64,000 nt of DNA. Source: Tricholoma matsutake. Lineage: Eukaryota > Basidiomycota > Agaricomycetes > Agaricales > Tricholomataceae. Shown here piece by piece: positions 9,640 through 18,933 of this stretch. The notes beneath the pieces were generated by a model. The model was not told the DNA's origin. It saw nothing but the letters and a program-made list of their open reading frames with translations, and did not search any database. Within the stretch, counting starts at the first letter, position 1, and each line of letters starts with the position of its first letter. Both the position numbers and the translations under genes were made by a program. The DNA lies in the NCBI GenBank assembly GCA_026075535.2, contig AP026548.1, positions 7,688,001 to 7,752,000 of the forward strand, written 5' to 3'.

Positions 9640-10433
9640 CGACCCTTGGTAAAATGGCATCTATGCATGAATTGCGATCATGACCGTGAGCAAGATCTAG
9701 ACCCCTCTAATGTCATGTGCCTAATGAAATGGTTAGTGTTGATTGTTTTTGATTAAGTTAACGACAACGTTCCTGGCATAACAAGATACTGTGCTTCCCT
9801 CCTCGATCAATTAGTCTCAGTATGATGATCCTGCATACACATGGAGTCATGTGATCTCATCCCTTTCATCATGTAGTTTCCTTTGTTTTTGGTCTGTTGT
9901 GAAGTGTTATAAAATCCATCTGATGTGTGCATCCCCAGCTCCATCCTCCTATTATGCATCCACATACCCAGCATAATTGCACACAAAGGTGTTGGAATTC
10001 AAATCGGCATTTTGGACAGGGTGGAGCTGCATTACCACTCCATCCTACACCTGACATTCACAAGTGTGCTTGATCATACTCCCCTGTGCAGTCAAACAAA
10101 TGCCCATGACAGTTAATTCAAGTTGCTGAATATCAGTCCCCCCATGTAGGATTACTGCATGATAGTATCATGGATGATACTGCCAGTGAAGATGAGTATA
10201 CTGAGAGCAATAACACCCTGGTTTGTTGCCCCTTTTTTTCTTTAACTTTGGTAGTAACACTTGAGTTAGGATGGTTGTGGCCTATCCAATGATTCTTGTT
10301 CTGATGTAGCAATGTTGTTCAGTACAGCGCAGGCAATTGCACATGGATCTGACTTCTCTATCTCTGTCACTGGCTGCACAGAAAGATACTTCTAAGAAGG
10401 TATGATGTCAGTATTCTGGAAGTACTTCTAATA
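9640..10433. other. Non-coding stretch, nothing recognised
   Basis: No convincing coding block. Its right end contains AATACTG-type short repeats (10411-10436) that recur at 12340-12404 and 19641-19680. It ends at the octamer CTGCCACC that flanks E2. Confidence 0.4.
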
Positions 10434-10441
10434 CTGCCACC
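10434..10441. repeat. Target-site duplication of E2, left copy
   Basis: CTGCCACC, identical to 12263-12270. Confidence 0.85.
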
Positions 10442-10589
10442 CAGTAATTTACAGTGCCCCACATGTCCTAGCGGACTCTGTACAGACTGTGGGGAGTCCA
10501 AGCTAGTCTGTATGGGTCAATTTGATATCTTACAAGTTCCAAGCTTTTCATACTTTATGAAAGTCATGACGTGCCTACAAAATATAGGT

Positions 10590-10675
10590 GTGCAGAGCAA
10601 GGATTGAACCCAAGACCTCCAAGTCATCACACAACAAACCAAACACATGTGATCAACCAGTTGAGCCACAGGAGA
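10590..10675 (-). ncRNA. tRNA-like module, left side of E2
   Basis: On the minus strand there is TGGCTCAACTGGTTGA (A-box-like, 10653-10668) and GGGTTCAATCC (B-box-like, 10601-10611). It faces outward, as in E1. Body and anticodon arm do not fold cleanly. Confidence 0.55.
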
Positions 10676-10765
10676 ATTATTTGTTAGTAATACATAGTTT
10701 ATTTATGACACTCAAACTCAAACTCAAGTATTTATCTTTCAAAAATTGAACAAATAAATTTTATT

Positions 10766-10900
10766 AACTGCATCCCTCGCATCTAACACGAGGTAGTATA
10801 CAATACAATCAAAGAAATACAAAAAAAACTAATAATAACTACATTACAAACTATAGATTTAAAAAAAAAACTCCCCCAGAAATGTGGGGGAGGGCTAAAA
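10766..10900 (-). terminator. 3'-end-like block of E2: hairpins and AATAAA
   Basis: Read on the minus strand: a hairpin CCTCCCCCACATTTCTGGGGGAG (stem CTCCCC/GGGGAG, 10870-10896), a second CCTCGTGTTAGATGCGAGG (10772-10794), then AATAAAATT just beyond (10755-10764). The order resembles the 3' end of a transcription unit running on the minus strand through the element. Confidence 0.45.
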
Positions 10901-10924
10901 GAAAAAGAAGAAAAAAAAACCCAC

Positions 10925-11220
10925 CCCACGACCCCATGAGCAGTTGCTCGTGAGGCTGGGGGTGGGTGGTGCGCTGTCATCTCCTATCCCTGCACCTAGG
11001 TGTCGTTCCACCCACTATCCACCCCATGAGCAGTTGCTTGTGAGGCTGGGGGTGGGTAGCTTGTTGTTGTTGTTGTTCCACCTGCGATTGACCCCACAAG
11101 CAGTTGCTCATGAGGCTGGGGGTGGGTGGTGCATTGTCATTGTCTCCTTTCCCTGCATCTGGGCATTGTTCCACCCATGTTCCACCCCACAAGCAGTTGC
11201 TCGTGAAGCTGGGGGTGGGT
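10925..11220. repeat. GAGCAGTTGCTC box repeats of E2
   Basis: Four regularly spaced copies (about 10937, 11028, 11099 and 11190) of GAGCAGTTGCTCGTGAGGCT or close variants, each followed by GGGGGTGGGT. Spacing is about 70-90 bp. Translations in several frames look repetitive, which reflects the DNA repeat. Confidence 0.7.
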
Positions 11221-11508
11221 GGCTTGTCGTTGTTCATTGCCATTGTCCCCCATTTGGGTTTCTGTATTTTCTTTTTTTTTTGGGGGGGGGGTTTGGGTGC
11301 GTCAGTGTGAAGTGGCACAATTACGGAGGTTGGTGGGTGCTTACTAGGCAGGTATCCCCCTTCTGGGGTCTCCTGGCATCCCTGGGCACCCTCCTAGCCC
11401 ATGTCGACAGCCTCACATCCCGTTTGAATGGGGAGGAGGGGATCAGGTGGGCGTGGGCATGGGTTGCGTGTTTTTGGTCGTGGCAGGTCATGCCCAGTAG
11501 CATACAAC

Positions 11509-11570
11509 CTAAAAAGCAATAAAATACAATTAGCTGATTGATAAAACAAAAAGCAAAAAAAAACACTTAC
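11509..11570 (-). other. Intron-like segment of E2
   Basis: On the minus strand: GTAAGTG donor (11564-11570), T-rich body, CTTTTTAG acceptor (11509-11516), 62 bp. It lies directly after the palindrome, the same order as in E1 and E3. Confidence 0.5.
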
Positions 11571-11573
11571 TAG

Positions 11574-11607
11574 GGGCCCAAACAACGATTATCATTGTTT
11601 GGGCCTG
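11574..11607. repeat. Palindrome module of E2
   Basis: GGGCCCAAACAACG with CATTGTTTGGGCC arms. It is a near relative of the E1 and E3 palindromes. Confidence 0.7.
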
Positions 11608-11862
11608 TTGTGTGGGCTTGGCTCATTGGGTCCTGTTGCATCGGCTCAGCTAGTTTGCTGTTTGTTGCTGATGGTGCAAGAGGCATCGGAGGTGGGGGCT
11701 GACTGGGCGGTGGTGGTGGTAGAGGGAGGTGGGAGGCAGTGGCGTCGAGAGTGATGGTGGTGATCAACATCAACAATGATTGTTGACACATCTTGAACTT
11801 GCACATGAGTCACGTGATATAAATACAGTTAGATAATGCAATTGTTTGCACTTACTGATAAC

Positions 11863-11935
11863 AGCTCTGTGGTGTAGTGGTTAACTGCACTATTTATGCT
11901 TGGCGACAAGGCTTGGGGTTCGATTCCACTTTAAT
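11863..11935 (+). ncRNA. tRNA-like module, right side of E2
   Basis: GGTGTAGTGGTTAACTGC (A-box-like, 11871-11888) and GGGGTTCGATTCC (B-box-like, 11915-11927), 44 nt apart as in a tRNA gene. This is the best tRNA resemblance in the family. The acceptor stem does not close, so a functional tRNA is unlikely. Confidence 0.6.
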
Positions 11936-12262
11936 ACATAATTTTTCTGTAGTCAGCTAAGCCTCTGTTGTGCATCCACAGACTCAACTCAGACTCGACT
12001 TGGACATGTATCTGTCCGAGTCCGAGTAAATTGATGTTGCTCGGACAAAGTCCATGCGCACTCCGAGTAAAAGTCCAAAAATAGCTGGACTCCACAAAAG
12101 TCCATGTGGACTCTCTAGGAGTCCAAGCAATATACAGGACATTTGAGCCAAATGAGTGGGTCCAGTCCGAGCTAGTCTGTGTGGAGTCCAAGCTAGTCCA
12201 TGCAGAGTCCACCAAATTCCACGTGGACTGGCTCAGAATACATGGGGCACAGTAAAGACCTC

Positions 12263-12270
12263 CTGCCACC
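12263..12270. repeat. Target-site duplication of E2, right copy
   Basis: CTGCCACC, identical to 10434-10441. Confidence 0.85.
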
Positions 12271-12399
12271 ATACTCACCAAGGGATATTTTGCCAGTATG
12301 CATACCAATCTAGAATACTACTTCAGTACCTTCAGTACTATCAAAATGTAATACAATACTGTCAAAATACTTCTGGTGAAGTATGTTGACAATATTAGG

Positions 12400-12404
12400 A
12401 ATAC
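12400..12404. repeat. Target-site duplication of the Gypsy element, left
   Basis: AATAC, matching 19641-19645. Confidence 0.8.
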
Positions 12405-13110
12405 TGTTAAGACTATAGGTCTTTAACTCAGCCTTGGCTTTGTATGTCACAGTTGGAGGCTTTCCAACTGTATCGGTATCGCACTAGGAGGCTTTCCTAG
12501 TGTATCGGGCTTCTGGCCTTCACTTGGGTACTTCCTCAAGTCATCATGGCTATCCGTACTCAGAGGCTTTCTGAGCAGACCGTCAGTTCATGTATCACAG
12601 TTGGAGGCTTTCCAACTGTCGAGTTCGAGTTATCACAGCTAGGGGCTTCCTAAGCTGTCAAGTGTTCTGGTTGAGTCTAAGACCATTGTTTGAATTAGGT
12701 CAAGCTAAGGAATACAGGCAGTATTACTGTAGCTTATATATGGTTCAGAGAATGTCTATCGTCCAATCGGAATACGAGATCCTTGTCAAGTAAATATAGA
12801 AGGGACAATAGAACAGCAAGCCTCATGCCTAGCATGAGGCATCCGATGTCACAGATCCGATGTCAAGGATCCGATGTCAAGGACATGCTGCAGCACAGCA
12901 TGTCGATCGTGAGTGTCCGATGTCACGGACCTCATGTCAAAGGGCTGTCGTATCACAGCATGTGTGGGAGTGGTTTTGGGTGCATGGAGTCACCATGCAT
13001 CAAAGCATCTCCCGTCGGAAGTGAGTCGAGTCGAATGAGAAAATTAAAGTACCCGGTCTTGCCAGCATACGTCTGGTCGTCGTGGGTTATGATAACAGGA
13101 AATTGTAACA
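12405..13110 (-). repeat. 3' LTR of the Gypsy element (left in the window)
   Basis: 706 bp, TGTTAAG...TTGTAACA. It contains several short inverted repeats (CACAGTTGGAGGCTTTCCAACTG, CTAGGAGGCTTTCCTAG, CTCAGAGGCTTTCTGAG; all of the type stem-GGCTTT-stem). It also has a 14-bp CCGATGTCA repeat in three tandem copies at 12840-12880 that the other LTR lacks. Confidence 0.93.
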
Positions 13111-13129
13111 TCACCCTCTCTCTATCTTT
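13111..13129 (-). promoter_or_regulatory. Polypurine tract of the Gypsy element
   Basis: On the minus strand AAGATAGAGAGAGGGTGA directly precedes the 3' LTR start TGTTACAA. This is the expected position for plus-strand DNA priming. Confidence 0.7.
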
Positions 13130-13238
13130 GAAGTCACTGACTTCAATCAAAATCTCTTTCTCCTCTCTAGCGGGGTCGTGGGGTGCGATGGAGGAATAAA
13201 TCATGTCCAAATTCAGACCATGATTGGATTCTTCTTGT

Positions 13239-13454
13239 TCATGCTGCCTCGGGCAGGGGTGTCAACGAGTCGGTGGTGTCGTTAGAATGGGGGTTCTCAG
13301 TAGGGCGTTGTAGAATGGAGAATTTGATGTCTGTAATCAGGGGTTCGGGTCTTGGTCGAAAGATTGCATAAAGGCAGAATGCGAAGGTAAGGGCTGTTGC
13401 AATACCCAGGATCATGCCAACAACAGTGGCGAGAATCTCTATTCCAGTGAGCAT
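13239..13454 (-). CDS. Small single-pass membrane ORF in the Gypsy element, 71 codons
   Basis: A complete frame from ATG at 13452-13454 to a stop at 13239, placed between the pol stop (13555) and the polypurine tract. Residues about 7-31 form one strong hydrophobic helix (ILATVVGMILGIATALTFAF and following). A basic FRPRPEP stretch and a polar Ser/Thr/Pro tail come next. That is the layout of a small type I or tail-anchored membrane peptide. It is much too short to be an envelope protein. It could be a chance frame, but it is undamaged in an element that otherwise carries many stops. Confidence 0.4.
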   Translation of the reverse strand: MLTGIEILATVVGMILGIATALTFAFCLYAIFRPRPEPLITDIKFSILQRPTENPHSNDTTDSLTPLPEAA

Positions 13455-13554
13455 GGTTCATCTAGTCATGGGTTCATCTTTTTCTTTTCTGGAGGTGGTT
13501 TCGCTGTAATTGGTTTGGTGGGTGTTTTTGGTCCTGGGGGTTCTACAGTTGTCA

Positions 13555-14016
13555 TCACTGTTTATATGCCCCTAGGATTGTCTTGGCATGTTTCAGGTTT
13601 CCCTCGGGCTCCCATGAGTTCTCCGAGGTCAAGTATCCGACCCACTTCACTAAGAAGTGCATGGTCCTTCCTTTCTTCTTATGTCTGATGATCGCTTCCA
13701 CTTCATATTCCGATTCGCCTTCTATCAGATTGGGCGGCAGTTCTGGGAAGTTCAGTCCATGTGTCTCAGTTTCTTTATATGGGGAAAGGAGCGCTGCGTG
13801 GAACACTGGGTGTATCTTCCACTGTTCTGGCAGCTTCAGTCGGTAGGAGAGTGGGCTCAGGACCTTCTCAATAGAGAACGGTCCTTCTCTTTTTGGTGCG
13901 AGCTTCTTTGTTTGGTGCGTCGTTCTGAGGTTCTTCGCTTCTAGCCACACTTTGTCTCCTTCTTTGAATGGGGTGAAGTGCCTTGTCGTTCTTTCCACCA
14001 TCATTTGTCTGGCCAA
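13555..14016 (-). CDS. Integrase C-terminus with chromodomain (fragment)
   Basis: 153 codons. It carries FKEGDKVWLEAKNLRT and LSYRLKLPEQWKIHPVFHA, the GPY/F-type module of Gypsy integrases. A chromodomain core follows near residues 105-150 (YEVEAIIRHKKKGRTMHFLV, KWVGY, NSWEPEGNL). Chromodomains of this class direct integration to heterochromatin. The frame joins the upstream integrase block after a frameshift in an A-run near 14065. It ends with a normal stop. Confidence 0.9.
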   Translation of the reverse strand: MARQMMVERTTRHFTPFKEGDKVWLEAKNLRTTHQTKKLAPKREGPFSIEKVLSPLSYRLKLPEQWKIHPVFHAALLSPYKETETHGLNFPELPPNLIEGESEYEVEAIIRHKKKGRTMHFLVKWVGYLTSENSWEPEGNLKHAKTILGAYKQ

Positions 14017-14035
14017 CTCATGAGTTGCCTTCGCT

Positions 14036-14419
14036 TCATCTCCGGCCCGTTGCAGTGCAACTATTTGTTTTTTCTATGGCTGGTATGTTCATTTTCAGGT
14101 AGGGGAGTGGGATCACCTTGGGCTCATAGCCCATCATGAGGTAGAATGGGGAGTTCTTCTGTATGGAGTGCGTTCTCTGGTTGTGCGTGAACTCCGCAGT
14201 TGGGAGGAGGTGCTTCCAATTCTCCTGGTTGTTTGAGCAGAAGATCCGTAAGTATACTTCCACTTCCTGGTTCACCTGTTCTGTCTCCCCGTCAGTCTGG
14301 GGGTGGTATGCTGTGCTCATTGCCAGCTTGATTCCAAGCAGTCTTCCTAGCTCCTGGAACAGCTGCAAGGCAAATCTGGGATCTCTGTCAGAGATGAAGG
14401 CCGAATCATTTGTAGACAT
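14036..14419 (-). CDS. Integrase catalytic core, fragment
   Basis: Contains AFISDRDPRFALQLFQEL (second catalytic Asp) and AYHPQTDGETEQVNQEVE (catalytic Glu), the last two residues of the DDE triad. A small deletion near 14412 separates it from the upstream frame that holds the first Asp (TDFITDLP). A slip in AGAAAAAAC near 14065 shifts the downstream part. Confidence 0.85.
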   Translation of the reverse strand: MSTNDSAFISDRDPRFALQLFQELGRLLGIKLAMSTAYHPQTDGETEQVNQEVEVYLRIFCSNNQENWKHLLPTAEFTHNQRTHSIQKNSPFYLMMGYEPKVIPLPYLKMNIPAIEKTNSCTATGRR

Positions 14420-16901
14420 TGTCTAGATAGAGGGTGGCCGCTCCCAATGCATCCACAGTTTTCCTGCAAGGGATAAAAATTACCCCCTTCATAAGCCCAT
14501 GGTCTACCACGACCATGAGTGCATCATAACCGTCGGACTCTGGTAAGTCAGTTATAAAATCTGTCATCACCATCGCAAATGGTCTCGTTGCTTTGGATTT
14601 GATCGGTTGCAGTGGGGGTGTTGTCGGGTGGGTGTTGACCTTCATTTGCTGGCATGTGGTGCATCCAGCAACATAGTTCTTGATGTATGTCATCATTCCT
14701 GGCCACCAGTAGTCCCTTCTGATCATTTCGGTAGTCTGCCATTGTCCCGGGTGTCCACTGGTTATTCCTTCATGGTACTTTTGCACCAGCCTCTTCTGCA
14801 GTTCTCCATTGTTGGGGACATAGCACCTGTCTCGGAAGAATAGAAGGCCGTCTGCTATCTTCCAGTCTTCCAATGCCGACTTTATCGGCGGTGTTCCTTT
14901 GGTCTTCAGCGCCTCGATTGCACTTTTCACCAGGTTGTCTTTCATGATACTCCCTGCGAGTAAGTCATGCATTTCGGTGTCAATGAATTTCATGAATACT
15001 GTTTCCGGCAGCATTGTGATGTCTTCATTGTCGTTGTCTTCTTCTGGTACGTGATCCGCTCTCCGTGATAATGCATCGCTCTGCACCATCTGTGATCCAG
15101 GCACATGGACGATTTGCAAGTCGAATTCTGATAGGAATAAGCTCCATCTTGCCTGTCGTCTGTTCAGTTTCTGCAACATTCGGAAGTACGTCAAGTTTTT
15201 GTGATCCGACAGGATTACCACTGGGTGCTCTGAACCCATCAGGTAGTGTCTCCAGGTTTCTAGCGATCGTATTATTGCTAGTAGCTCCCTGTCATAAATC
15301 TCGTAGTTCCGTTCCGTTGGTGTTAGTGCATGCAATATGTATCTGCATGGGTGCCAGTCTCCATTCGTGTCCCTTTGTCTCAGCACTCCTCCTGTCGCAT
15401 GTTTTGAGGCGTCTGATTCAATCGTGAATGGCTTTGTCGGGTCTGGCATCAGCAGTACCAGGGCTTCTGCGAATTTCCTTTTCAGCATTTGAAAAGCCTG
15501 TTCGCATTCCGTTGTCCAGTTGAACATTTTGTTCTTCTTTGTCAGTTCATTAAGCAGTCTGCTTGTCTCCGCAAAATGTCCAATGAATTTCCTGTAGAAA
15601 TTCCCAAATCCCAGGAAGGATCTGACTGCCTTTATGTTTGTTGGGGTAGGCCAATCCTGTATACCTGCCAGTTTTGTGTTGTCCATGGCAATTTCATTGG
15701 GTCGGATGATTAGACCCAAGAATTCCACTTCGTGGACATCAAACTTGCATTTCTCCGGCTTCAGGTATAAGTTGTTTTCTGCCAGTCTTTGCAGTACCCT
15801 CTTTGTCCTTTCCTGGTGTTTGTTCTGATCCTTGGAGAATATCAGGATGTTGTCCATGTAAATCACGAGCCATCCCTCTCCGATCATGTCATGGAATATC
15901 TCGTTCATCATTGCCTGGAAGGTCGCCGGTGAGTTGCATAATCCGAAGAACATCACCGTTGGTTCAAACAGCCCCCGATTTGTCTTGAAGGCTGCCTTCC
16001 ATTGATCTCTGTCCTTGATTCTGACATTGTGATATCCCCATCAGATGTCTAATTTTGTAAACCATTTTGCCCCTCTCAGTTTGTCCAACAGGTCTCCTAC
16101 CAGCGGCAGCGGGTAGGTATTCTTGATCGTTCCATTGTTCAAATACCTGTAATCTTGGCAGGGTCATAGCGCATCCGAGTCCTTCTTCGCAACGAAGAAG
16201 AATGGCGATGCCATGGGCGATTTCAATGGTCAAATGTATCCCTTCTGTAGGCTTTCATCAAGAAACTCGTTGAGTTTCTTTTGTTCTGCCAGTGACAATG
16301 GGTAAACCCTGCAATCCTTTGCCATAAAGTCCATTTTCAGTTCGATCGCATGATCCCAGGGTCTTGATTCTGGGAATCTCTCTGATGCTTCCTTTTCGAA
16401 TATCCGTCGGTACTCCCTGTACTGTTTGGGGAGTAGTTCATCGAGGGTCTTTTGTTCGGGGTCTCCTTCCTTCTTGTGTGTCAGGTGTTGTGAGACCGAT
16501 GTTTTTGCCCTGATCCAGATATTTTGTTCATAAGCATATCGCGGTGATCCTTTTGCCTTTACGATCCGAGAGATTGTCCTCATCGTCTGAGAATATCCAT
16601 ATCTTGGCTCATCATACTCCTCTGTCAGCGGTGTCTTAGCTGGTTTGAATATTCCAATGACGGGTTCTCCTCAGATGTAGGTGACCAGTAGCTCGTCGTC
16701 TTTGATCTTTAGTTTGGGTGTCTCTTTCAGTAGTTCCGTTGCCTGTTCCGTTGCCTGTTCGTGGTTTGCCTGTGCTGGGTTTTCCTTCCCAGTGTCTTCT
16801 TTGTCTTGCAGCCCAATGGGTTCCGCATTCTGAAGAGTTGTGATCGCAATCTCTTCATCGTCAATTTCTTCGATCGTCGCTTTTCTTCTCTTGATGGGCA
16901 T
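14406..16901 (-). pseudogene. Gypsy pol: reverse transcriptase, RNase H and integrase N-terminus
   Basis: One reading frame runs from about 17780 to 14406 with TGA interruptions. Within this part they are at 16671-16673, 16230-16232, 16164-16166 and 16041-16043. Recognisable in order are the RT segment MVYK..GYHN.. and FGLCNSPATFQAMMNEIF, then VIYMDNILIFS (YxDD box altered to YMDN). RNase H follows with FTIESDASKHATGGVLRQ and ILSDHKNLTYF, then the integrase HHCC zinc finger (SGHPGQWQTTEMIRRDYWWP, CTTCQQMK) and TDFITDLPESDGYDALMVVV. The long open part is 14406-15956. Expression of a full polyprotein is excluded by the stops. Confidence 0.92.
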
Positions 16902-17207
16902 CTTGCTCCTTTTTGGTTCTTCATGGAGGACTCCTCCTATCAGTTTCGCCTTGGCAACAACTCTTTGGCATTGCTCTTGGCATTCTTCTTTTGCCAGTTC
17001 TTCTTTCTTGTTTTTCAGGGCTATCTTTTCCCTTGCTTTCGCAACTATTCGGGCCAGTGCTAGTCATCCTTCTTCTTTTCTAGCGGCCAATTTCTCCAGC
17101 TCTCTGGTGGCCAGCTTTTTCCACTGTGCTCGTTCTTCCTCGGCGGCTTTCCTCTTGAGGGTGAGCTTCTCTTGATCTCTAGCAATGATGCCTCAGCACC
17201 ATGCCTG

Positions 17208-17780
17208 TCATTCTTCTTTCATCATGTCTAGGGGGTTCTTCTTCTTTTTGGTTCCCCTCTGGCGCCATGACAAGTGTTCATCATCGGTTTTCTTGGTCTG
17301 TACCCTACCGATAAGGGTTCTTCCTCTTCCATATGAGAATTCAGGATGGGTCTTGTCATTTGTCCTGAATTGGAAGGTTCCAATTCTCCAGTCGATTACT
17401 GGATTGACTCTCCTGAGCCACGGCAAGCCCAAGATGACTGATTCCTTTCCCAGTCCTGCAATGAGGAAGGTCGTTGGGAAGGTTCTTCTGTTGATCGTCA
17501 GGAGCTCCCTGGCATAGTGGGAAATCTCCCCCTTCTTGTTTGGGGTTCCATCCACGTTCTTGACCTTGATCACCTTCTCCAGGGGGTGCAGCTCAAATCT
17601 GCTGCTCTCCACAAATTCATGACTCATGAATATCCCTCCCGCTCCAGAGTCAAGTAGGGCTTCGGTTTCGATGACTTTCCCTCTGCCTGCTCCTAGCACT
17701 TTGACATCTAAATGCATAGATTGATTCTTCAAAGTGGCTAGTAGTACAGAGCAGACAGAGAGTTCAGTGGTACCTGGCAT
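17208..17780 (-). CDS. Retroviral-type aspartic protease domain of the Gypsy element
   Basis: 190 codons. ALLDSGAGGIFMSHEF carries the D-S/T-G catalytic motif and SVILGLPWLRRVNPVIDW the conserved ILG..WL segment. It begins in the -1 frame relative to gag, right after the gag stop, and ends at a TGA (17208-17210). Further TGAs at 17193-17195 and 17064-17066 follow before the RT. A Lys/Glu-rich linker lies between 16901 and 17208. Confidence 0.88.
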   Translation of the reverse strand: MPGTTELSVCSVLLATLKNQSMHLDVKVLGAGRGKVIETEALLDSGAGGIFMSHEFVESSRFELHPLEKVIKVKNVDGTPNKKGEISHYARELLTINRRTFPTTFLIAGLGKESVILGLPWLRRVNPVIDWRIGTFQFRTNDKTHPEFSYGRGRTLIGRVQTKKTDDEHLSWRQRGTKKKKNPLDMMKEE

Positions 17781-17797
17781 TGAGGCAGGCCACCTCT

Positions 17798-17807
17798 TTA
17801 AAAACCC
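17798..17807 (-). promoter_or_regulatory. Candidate -1 frameshift site gag/pro
   Basis: On the minus strand GGGTTTTTAA: the heptamer GGG TTT T is in the X-XXY-YYZ register of gag and is followed at once by the gag TAA. Slipping back one base opens the frame into the protease without a stop. Confidence 0.5.
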
Positions 17808-18916
17808 TCGTCCTCAATTGCGGTGAGAGCTCCTTTCTTTTCTTCTTCATCAAGTTCTTTCATGATCGCTCGGATCTTCAAGTAGGCTTCTTTGCCTTTG
17901 TTCTTTGGAAAAGGCTGGTCCTCGGTCCTTGTTTCCCCTTTCTTGTGTTCAGTTGCTCTGTGTCTGGGCTGGTGGCATACATAGCACAACCCTTTCTTCA
18001 TGTGTTCGATCCTCTCCTGGTAGGAGAGGCAGTTGATCTCGAGTGGGGTTTCCTTTACCTTAGAGGCCAGGAGCTTCTTCATGAAAGTCTCCTGCAGCCT
18101 CCCTGCTATGGCCTTTGCTCTTCTCCACTGTCCATCATACTTGGAGGCAGCATTGATCATTCCTTCCAAGGTCGTAGGGATTGTTTCCATGTTGAAAACT
18201 CTTTCGAGGAGCTTGGGGTTCAACCCATCCATAAAGAGTTCAATGAGGGTGGTGTCATCGTTGATTCCTGCCTTCTCTCACAGGATTCAGAACTGCGCAA
18301 TGTAGTCCTCCAGGTCCTGTCTCTGCTTCAATGTCTTCATCTCAGTTCTGGCCCTGCCAGCTTTGTCAATCAGTGTGAATGCTGTCTTGAGCGCTGATTC
18401 AAAGGTTGACCATGTCCCTAGGTCTTCCTTTTCTGCCCATGTCTGTGCCCAGGGCATGGTGGTTCCTCCGTTCATAAATGACAATGCGAAGATGATTTTC
18501 TTTTCATCGGTGTCATAGATTCCGTGGTTCACTCTCAAATAGAGTTTTACTTCTTGTAAGAACTTTGCAGTTCTCGTTCGGTCCCCTGTGAAGTCAGAGG
18601 GGGTTCGGATTCTAATCTCCTTGGTCGATGCAGTGGGTTTGGTAGACATGTTGGCGTTGTTGTTGGATAGGGAGAATGGGTCTCGTTCTGGAGTTTCTTC
18701 TGTATCGAGGGATCTAAAGTCCTCTTCGTCGAGGTATCGGGGTTCTTTGTCACTGGTTCTCTTTGAGAACCACTTTTGTGCTGGTTCCGAGTATCGTACT
18801 AGTTGACCCTGGTATCTATACCATGGGGTTCTTCCTGATGATGATGCTCTGGTTGGAGGTCTGTCTGGGCTTTGTCTGAAAGATGTTGTGTCTGCACCTA
18901 GGTAGGTGGACTTCAT
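17798..18916 (-). pseudogene. Gag of the Gypsy element
   Basis: One frame from ATG at 18914-18916 to a TAA at 17798-17800, interrupted by two TGA codons (18287-18289 and 18278-18280). It has a Gag-like capsid segment (IRTPSDFTGDRTRTAKFLQE, LYLRVNHGIYDTDEKKIIFA). A zinc knuckle of CX2CX4HX4H form follows (CYVCHQPRHRATEH), in which the last Cys of the usual CCHC is His, or is supplied differently. The gag stop overlaps a GGGTTTT heptamer (17801-17807). Confidence 0.9.
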
Positions 18917-18917
18917 A

Positions 18918-18933
18918 GATCAGCTTGACCTTT
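18918..18933 (-). promoter_or_regulatory. Primer-binding site of the Gypsy element (self-priming type)
   Basis: Directly after the LTR the minus strand reads AAAGGTCAAGCTGATC. Its AGGTCAAGCT (18922-18931) is perfectly complementary to AGCTTGACCT in the LTR just downstream of the TATA box. It shows no TGG start typical of a tRNA 3'-end site. This is the arrangement of Tf1/sushi elements, whose mRNA 5' end folds back as primer. Confidence 0.6.

Larger units (their letters stand above)
10442..12262 (-). mobile_element. Composite non-autonomous element E2 (hAT-like, 8-bp TSD)
   Basis: Exact octamer CTGCCACC at 10434-10441 and 12263-12270. The left end is CAGTAATTTACAGTGCCCC. The right end, read inward, is GAGGTCTTTACTGTGCCCC. 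It is therefore the same asymmetric pair as E1, but inserted in the opposite orientation. Contents match E1: subterminal GAGTCC repeats, tRNA-like modules (10590-10675 minus, 11863-11935 plus), a palindrome at 11574-11607 followed (minus strand) by a 62-bp intron-like segment, four GAGCANTTGCTC boxes, and hairpins with an AATAAA signal. No transposase is encoded. Confidence 0.85.

Noticed and set aside
10944..11522. Long plus-strand open frame in E2 (192 codons) and similar frames in E1 and E3
   Set aside because: The peptide is a translation of the GAGCAGTTGCTC/GGGGGTGGGT DNA repeat. Equally repetitive frames exist on the other strand and in other frames, and the canonical orientation of the element is the opposite one.
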